Assembly: GCA_024235135.1 (NCBI GenBank)
Contig: JACKMZ010000021.1
Span: forward strand, 1 to 8,265
Origin: Gammaproteobacteria bacterium
GTDB lineage: Bacteria; Pseudomonadota; Gammaproteobacteria; Competibacterales; Competibacteraceae
Direction of reading: 5' to 3'
Length of the DNA: 8,265 nucleotides
The notes under the pieces were generated by a model. That model was not told the origin of the DNA. It ran no database searches and worked only from the letters and a program-made list of their open reading frames with translations. The translations under genes were made by a program, and so were the position numbers. Positions within the stretch are counted from its first letter, which is position 1; each line of letters starts with the position of its first letter. Positions 6,110-8,265 of the stretch are shown one piece after another.

Positions 6110-7285
6110 TCATTGGGTTGTAGTGGCTCGGTCGCTGTCATGCACGGTAAGCTTGCCCTCAAGGCTTCTCTTCGGCGCCTCGATGGTCCGCATCCATTTC
6201 ACTGTGGCGACCTTCCAGGTGGGGTCTTGTTGTTTCAGGAGATCAAGCACACCCGAGAGGTGCCTTGCGCCATAAGTGATGAAGATCTTGTCGTGCGAAT
6301 CTTCGATGATGCGCTTGGCCAGCGCGCGGTTGCGAAAGTCGATGATGAGCGGATCAAACGGGCCGGGTTCTTCGTTTTCCTTCGGCGCGAAGGCGAGGGT
6401 CATGATTCCGCGACAGACGACGCCCGCGAGCTTTTTCTGACCTTCGGAGCCGGACTTGAGCCATTCAATCGCCTGCGCCATTGATCCTGACGAATCCCCC
6501 TCGGGCGACTCTTTGAAATCATTGGCGTGGGCCTTGGCGAATTCGGGATCCGTGCGAAGGAGTCGTTCGTATTCCTGCTTCAGTTCGATCGCGTCCACGT
6601 CGGCAATGACGTGACGCTCTGGATGCTCCTGCTTGTCCGCTTCCAGCAACGTGAAATAGTCGGACTGGAATTTGAGCCCACAGGCCTCGCCCATGGCTTT
6701 GTATGTTCCGGCCAGATCCGAGCTGCCGGTCAAGGTACCCGACAGTTTTTCGAAGAACGCCTTGGATTCCGGTGTCGATGTCTGAACGGCTTCGTAGTAA
6801 ATGACGTAGCCATCGGCCAGCGCCTTTTCGAGATCGTAGATCACCGATTTATAAAAATTCTCCGATCCGAAATGCTGCATGCCCTGAAACACAACGGTTT
6901 TCTGGCCATTGGTGAGCGTGGCTTGTGGAAAGACCACCGGTCGAATCTCCGTGACGGTGGCGAGGTAGTAGATCGGCGCGGCCACCACGATGCAAAGAAT
7001 AAAGAGCAGTGCGACGCCGGAATGGAGCCAGTGCCTGGCAAACGGACGCTGGCGACCACAATCGAAAACCGCTCGCTTGATCCACGCAATGGGTAGGGCC
7101 AGAACCGCTGCGATCACCAGAATGAGCCAGAATACCCAGCTCGCCCAGTCGAAGAGGATCGGCAGGCTCAGCAGGAAGCCGAGGCCCAGGACAAACCAGA
7201 TCACGGTACCCAGACGGATTTTCAATTCCGACAAGAATGAGCTTCCGCTTGGGTTGGCTTTGTTCATCTCGGCTTCATTGTTCAT
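6110..7285 (-). CDS. Membrane-anchored TraB/TIKI/EreA-like (double GxxH) protein
   Basis: A 391-residue protein with three N-terminal membrane segments (about 24-44, 47-69, 88-109) and a soluble C-terminal domain. The loop between segments two and three is strongly basic (K70, R71, R78, R80, R84), so by the positive-inside rule the soluble part faces the periplasm. That part shows the marks of the TraB/PrgY/GumN/TIKI superfamily: a first GxxH, GMQH at 135-138, after a beta strand (KTVVFQ); a glutamate after the next strand (YYEAV, E165); an Arg-rich helix (FRNRALAKRI, 317-326); and a second GxxH, GARH at 339-342, in ITYGARHLSG. Some relatives are metal-dependent proteases (TIKI) or esterases (EreA); substrate here is unknown. 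The ATG at 7285 has only a weak AGAAG site; an in-frame ATG at 7267 is an alternative. It follows the SH3b gene by 71 nt with no visible terminator, so they are probably co-transcribed. Confidence 0.82.
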   Translation of the reverse strand: MNNEAEMNKANPSGSSFLSELKIRLGTVIWFVLGLGFLLSLPILFDWASWVFWLILVIAAVLALPIAWIKRAVFDCGRQRPFARHWLHSGVALLFILCIVVAAPIYYLATVTEIRPVVFPQATLTNGQKTVVFQGMQHFGSENFYKSVIYDLEKALADGYVIYYEAVQTSTPESKAFFEKLSGTLTGSSDLAGTYKAMGEACGLKFQSDYFTLLEADKQEHPERHVIADVDAIELKQEYERLLRTDPEFAKAHANDFKESPEGDSSGSMAQAIEWLKSGSEGQKKLAGVVCRGIMTLAFAPKENEEPGPFDPLIIDFRNRALAKRIIEDSHDKIFITYGARHLSGVLDLLKQQDPTWKVATVKWMRTIEAPKRSLEGKLTVHDSDRATTTQ

Positions 7286-7356
7286 ATCGATCTTCTTCAG
7301 TGTGTTTCAATAAGATCCAACGGGTTGGGGGAAGCTTTGGAAGCCGGGATTTCGAC

Positions 7357-8088
7357 TCAGGGCTTGAAGTGCTCGACCGCCTTTGCCGCCATGCCACGAT
7401 CCGAGTAGTAGAAATAGGTTTTGTCCTCGATGAAGAGATCAGTCTCTCCCTCGTCGGTGGAATAGGTCGCGGGCGTTGCGCTGGCGAGCCCTTCGAACAG
7501 CACATCGACCTGTTTGCCCTTGCCCCAGACGAGCTGGATCTCCTGGTCAGGAAAGCGCAAGGCGGTGCGCTCGACGCCATTGTTCCCTTTGATCTCGGTC
7601 ACCGTGCACAGGTAGCTGTGGGTCTTTCTATCGATGATGACCCCGCAAACGGTCTGGAAGCTGTCGGACCTCGGTTCCCGCAGGTCTGGAGCCCGGCCGG
7701 TGGCCATGGAATCACAGGTGCCCTCTTGAAGATAACGCCCGGCAACCCAACCGGTGACGCCCTGGTATTCGATTCTGCACCAGCGTGGATTCTCTTTCAG
7801 TCGCGCGGCCTGCCGCGCCTTGGACAGCTCGGTGAACTCCTGAAACGTCAGGCCACCCTGGCAGCCGAGATTGCGCAGGCAGGTCCCGTCCGGCGGGATT
7901 TCGCCGAGCTTCTCGGCATGCGGATTCGGATGACTGCGGATGTTCAGGACATCGCCATTGGCAACACCCGTCACCTGGTAGAAGTCCGGGCCGTCCGCCG
8001 TCGCCGATGCCGATTCGGCAGTCAACAGCAAAGCCGCCGCAATGCTGTAGATGAGCCTTGATAGCTGGAAGGAGAACCGCTTGTTCAT
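7357..8088 (-). CDS. Secreted SH3b-domain protein with paralogous C-terminal domain
   Basis: A 243-residue exported protein. A signal peptide spans about 1-29 (MNKR, hydrophobic LIYSIAAALLL, cleavage after ASA). A bacterial SH3 domain lies at about 36-122: DVLNIRSHPNPHAEKLGEIP, then CLRNLGC, WCRIEYQG and GWVAGRYLQ. Such domains usually bind peptidoglycan or peptide ligands in the periplasm. Cysteines C70, C76, C104 and C125 could form disulfides. The second domain (144-243) is the paralogue of the C-terminal domain of the protein at 686-1330, with C148 and C161 spaced exactly as there and the shared EDKTYFY-SDR end. The reading frame stays open upstream to 8247, but the extra 53 residues look non-coding; ATG 8088 starts a proper signal peptide and has AAGAGG (8100-8105) 11 nt upstream, a slightly long spacing. 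It probably leads an operon with the double-GxxH gene. Confidence 0.88.
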   Translation of the reverse strand: MNKRFSFQLSRLIYSIAAALLLTAESASATADGPDFYQVTGVANGDVLNIRSHPNPHAEKLGEIPPDGTCLRNLGCQGGLTFQEFTELSKARQAARLKENPRWCRIEYQGVTGWVAGRYLQEGTCDSMATGRAPDLREPRSDSFQTVCGVIIDRKTHSYLCTVTEIKGNNGVERTALRFPDQEIQLVWGKGKQVDVLFEGLASATPATYSTDEGETDLFIEDKTYFYYSDRGMAAKAVEHFKP

Positions 8089-8265
8089 GGTACGGTTTAC
8101 CTCTTGGGGAGCACACGGGTTCCTTGTTGGAGTCCGGGCATCTGCGGTACCCGGATGAGTCATATCTACCGCCCCTCGATCTTGAGAGTGTAGTTCTCGG
8201 TCTCTTCCCTTGCGTGTCACCGCCCACACCCGGTAGGGCCGTATCACGTCAGTAGCGTCCTCGGC
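8089..8265. promoter_or_regulatory. Upstream region of the SH3b gene
   Basis: No gene is supported here. On the minus strand TAGATA at about 8168-8163 is a passable -10 without a good -35. Between it and the start codon TCCGGG (8133-8138) and CCCGGA (8150-8155) form a 6-bp stem with an 11-nt loop, which would lie in the mRNA leader. The window edge prevents judging what lies further upstream. Confidence 0.25.

Noticed and set aside
7237..8061. Plus-strand open frame of 274 residues
   Set aside because: Antisense to the SH3b gene, which has clear SH3b motifs and a paralogue for its second domain.
8089..8247. N-terminal extension of the SH3b protein by 53 residues
   Set aside because: The extension is hydrophilic and would bury the signal peptide; the internal ATG at 8088 is followed by a normal Sec signal and preceded by AAGAGG.

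Overview
The window is moderately GC-rich (roughly 55-60% by eye) and bacterial. Every convincing gene lies on the minus strand, so transcription runs from high to low coordinates. Several features point to a Gram-negative proteobacterium, probably a gammaproteobacterium: Sec signal peptides, an outer-membrane barrel ending in Phe, an SH3b protein of a type common in proteobacteria, and a YeaQ/GlsB-type stress membrane protein. The genus cannot be told from the sequence.

Layout in order of transcription. (1) 8088-7357: a secreted SH3b protein with a second, unrecognised C-terminal domain. (2) 7285-6110: a membrane-anchored protein with the two GxxH motifs of the TraB/TIKI/EreA-like superfamily, 71 nt downstream and probably co-transcribed. 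(3) 6109-5900: an AT-rich intergenic stretch with small hairpins. (4) 5899-2699: a full-length tricorn-type S41 protease with a signal peptide. (5) 2698-2352: a gap holding a frameshifted scrap of an IS6-type transposase directly behind the protease stop, then short palindromes and a weak promoter. (6) 2351-1368: an outer-membrane beta-barrel protein. (7) 1330-686: a small secreted protein 37 nt further on, probably in the same transcript, whose last 100 residues match the C-terminal domain of gene 1. (8) 685-399: a non-coding stretch with a hairpin and a possible promoter. (9) 398-147: the YeaQ/GlsB-family membrane protein. (10) 137-68: a perfect 21-bp inverted repeat with a 28-nt spacer.

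How the genes may fit together. All six products are predicted to be exported or membrane-bound: two small secreted proteins, one outer-membrane barrel, one large periplasmic peptidase, one inner-membrane protein with a putative periplasmic metal-dependent hydrolase domain, and one small inner-membrane stress protein. The two paralogous secreted proteins bracket the protease and barrel genes. A shared envelope-maintenance or stress role is an inference from this content only; nothing in the sequence proves joint function, and the IS relic suggests at least part of the order comes from rearrangement.

No tRNA, rRNA, CRISPR array or intact mobile element was seen. The most interesting items are the unnamed domain shared by the two secreted proteins, the exported tricorn protease with all its catalytic residues, the membrane-anchored double-GxxH protein, and the long perfect inverted repeat at the left end.
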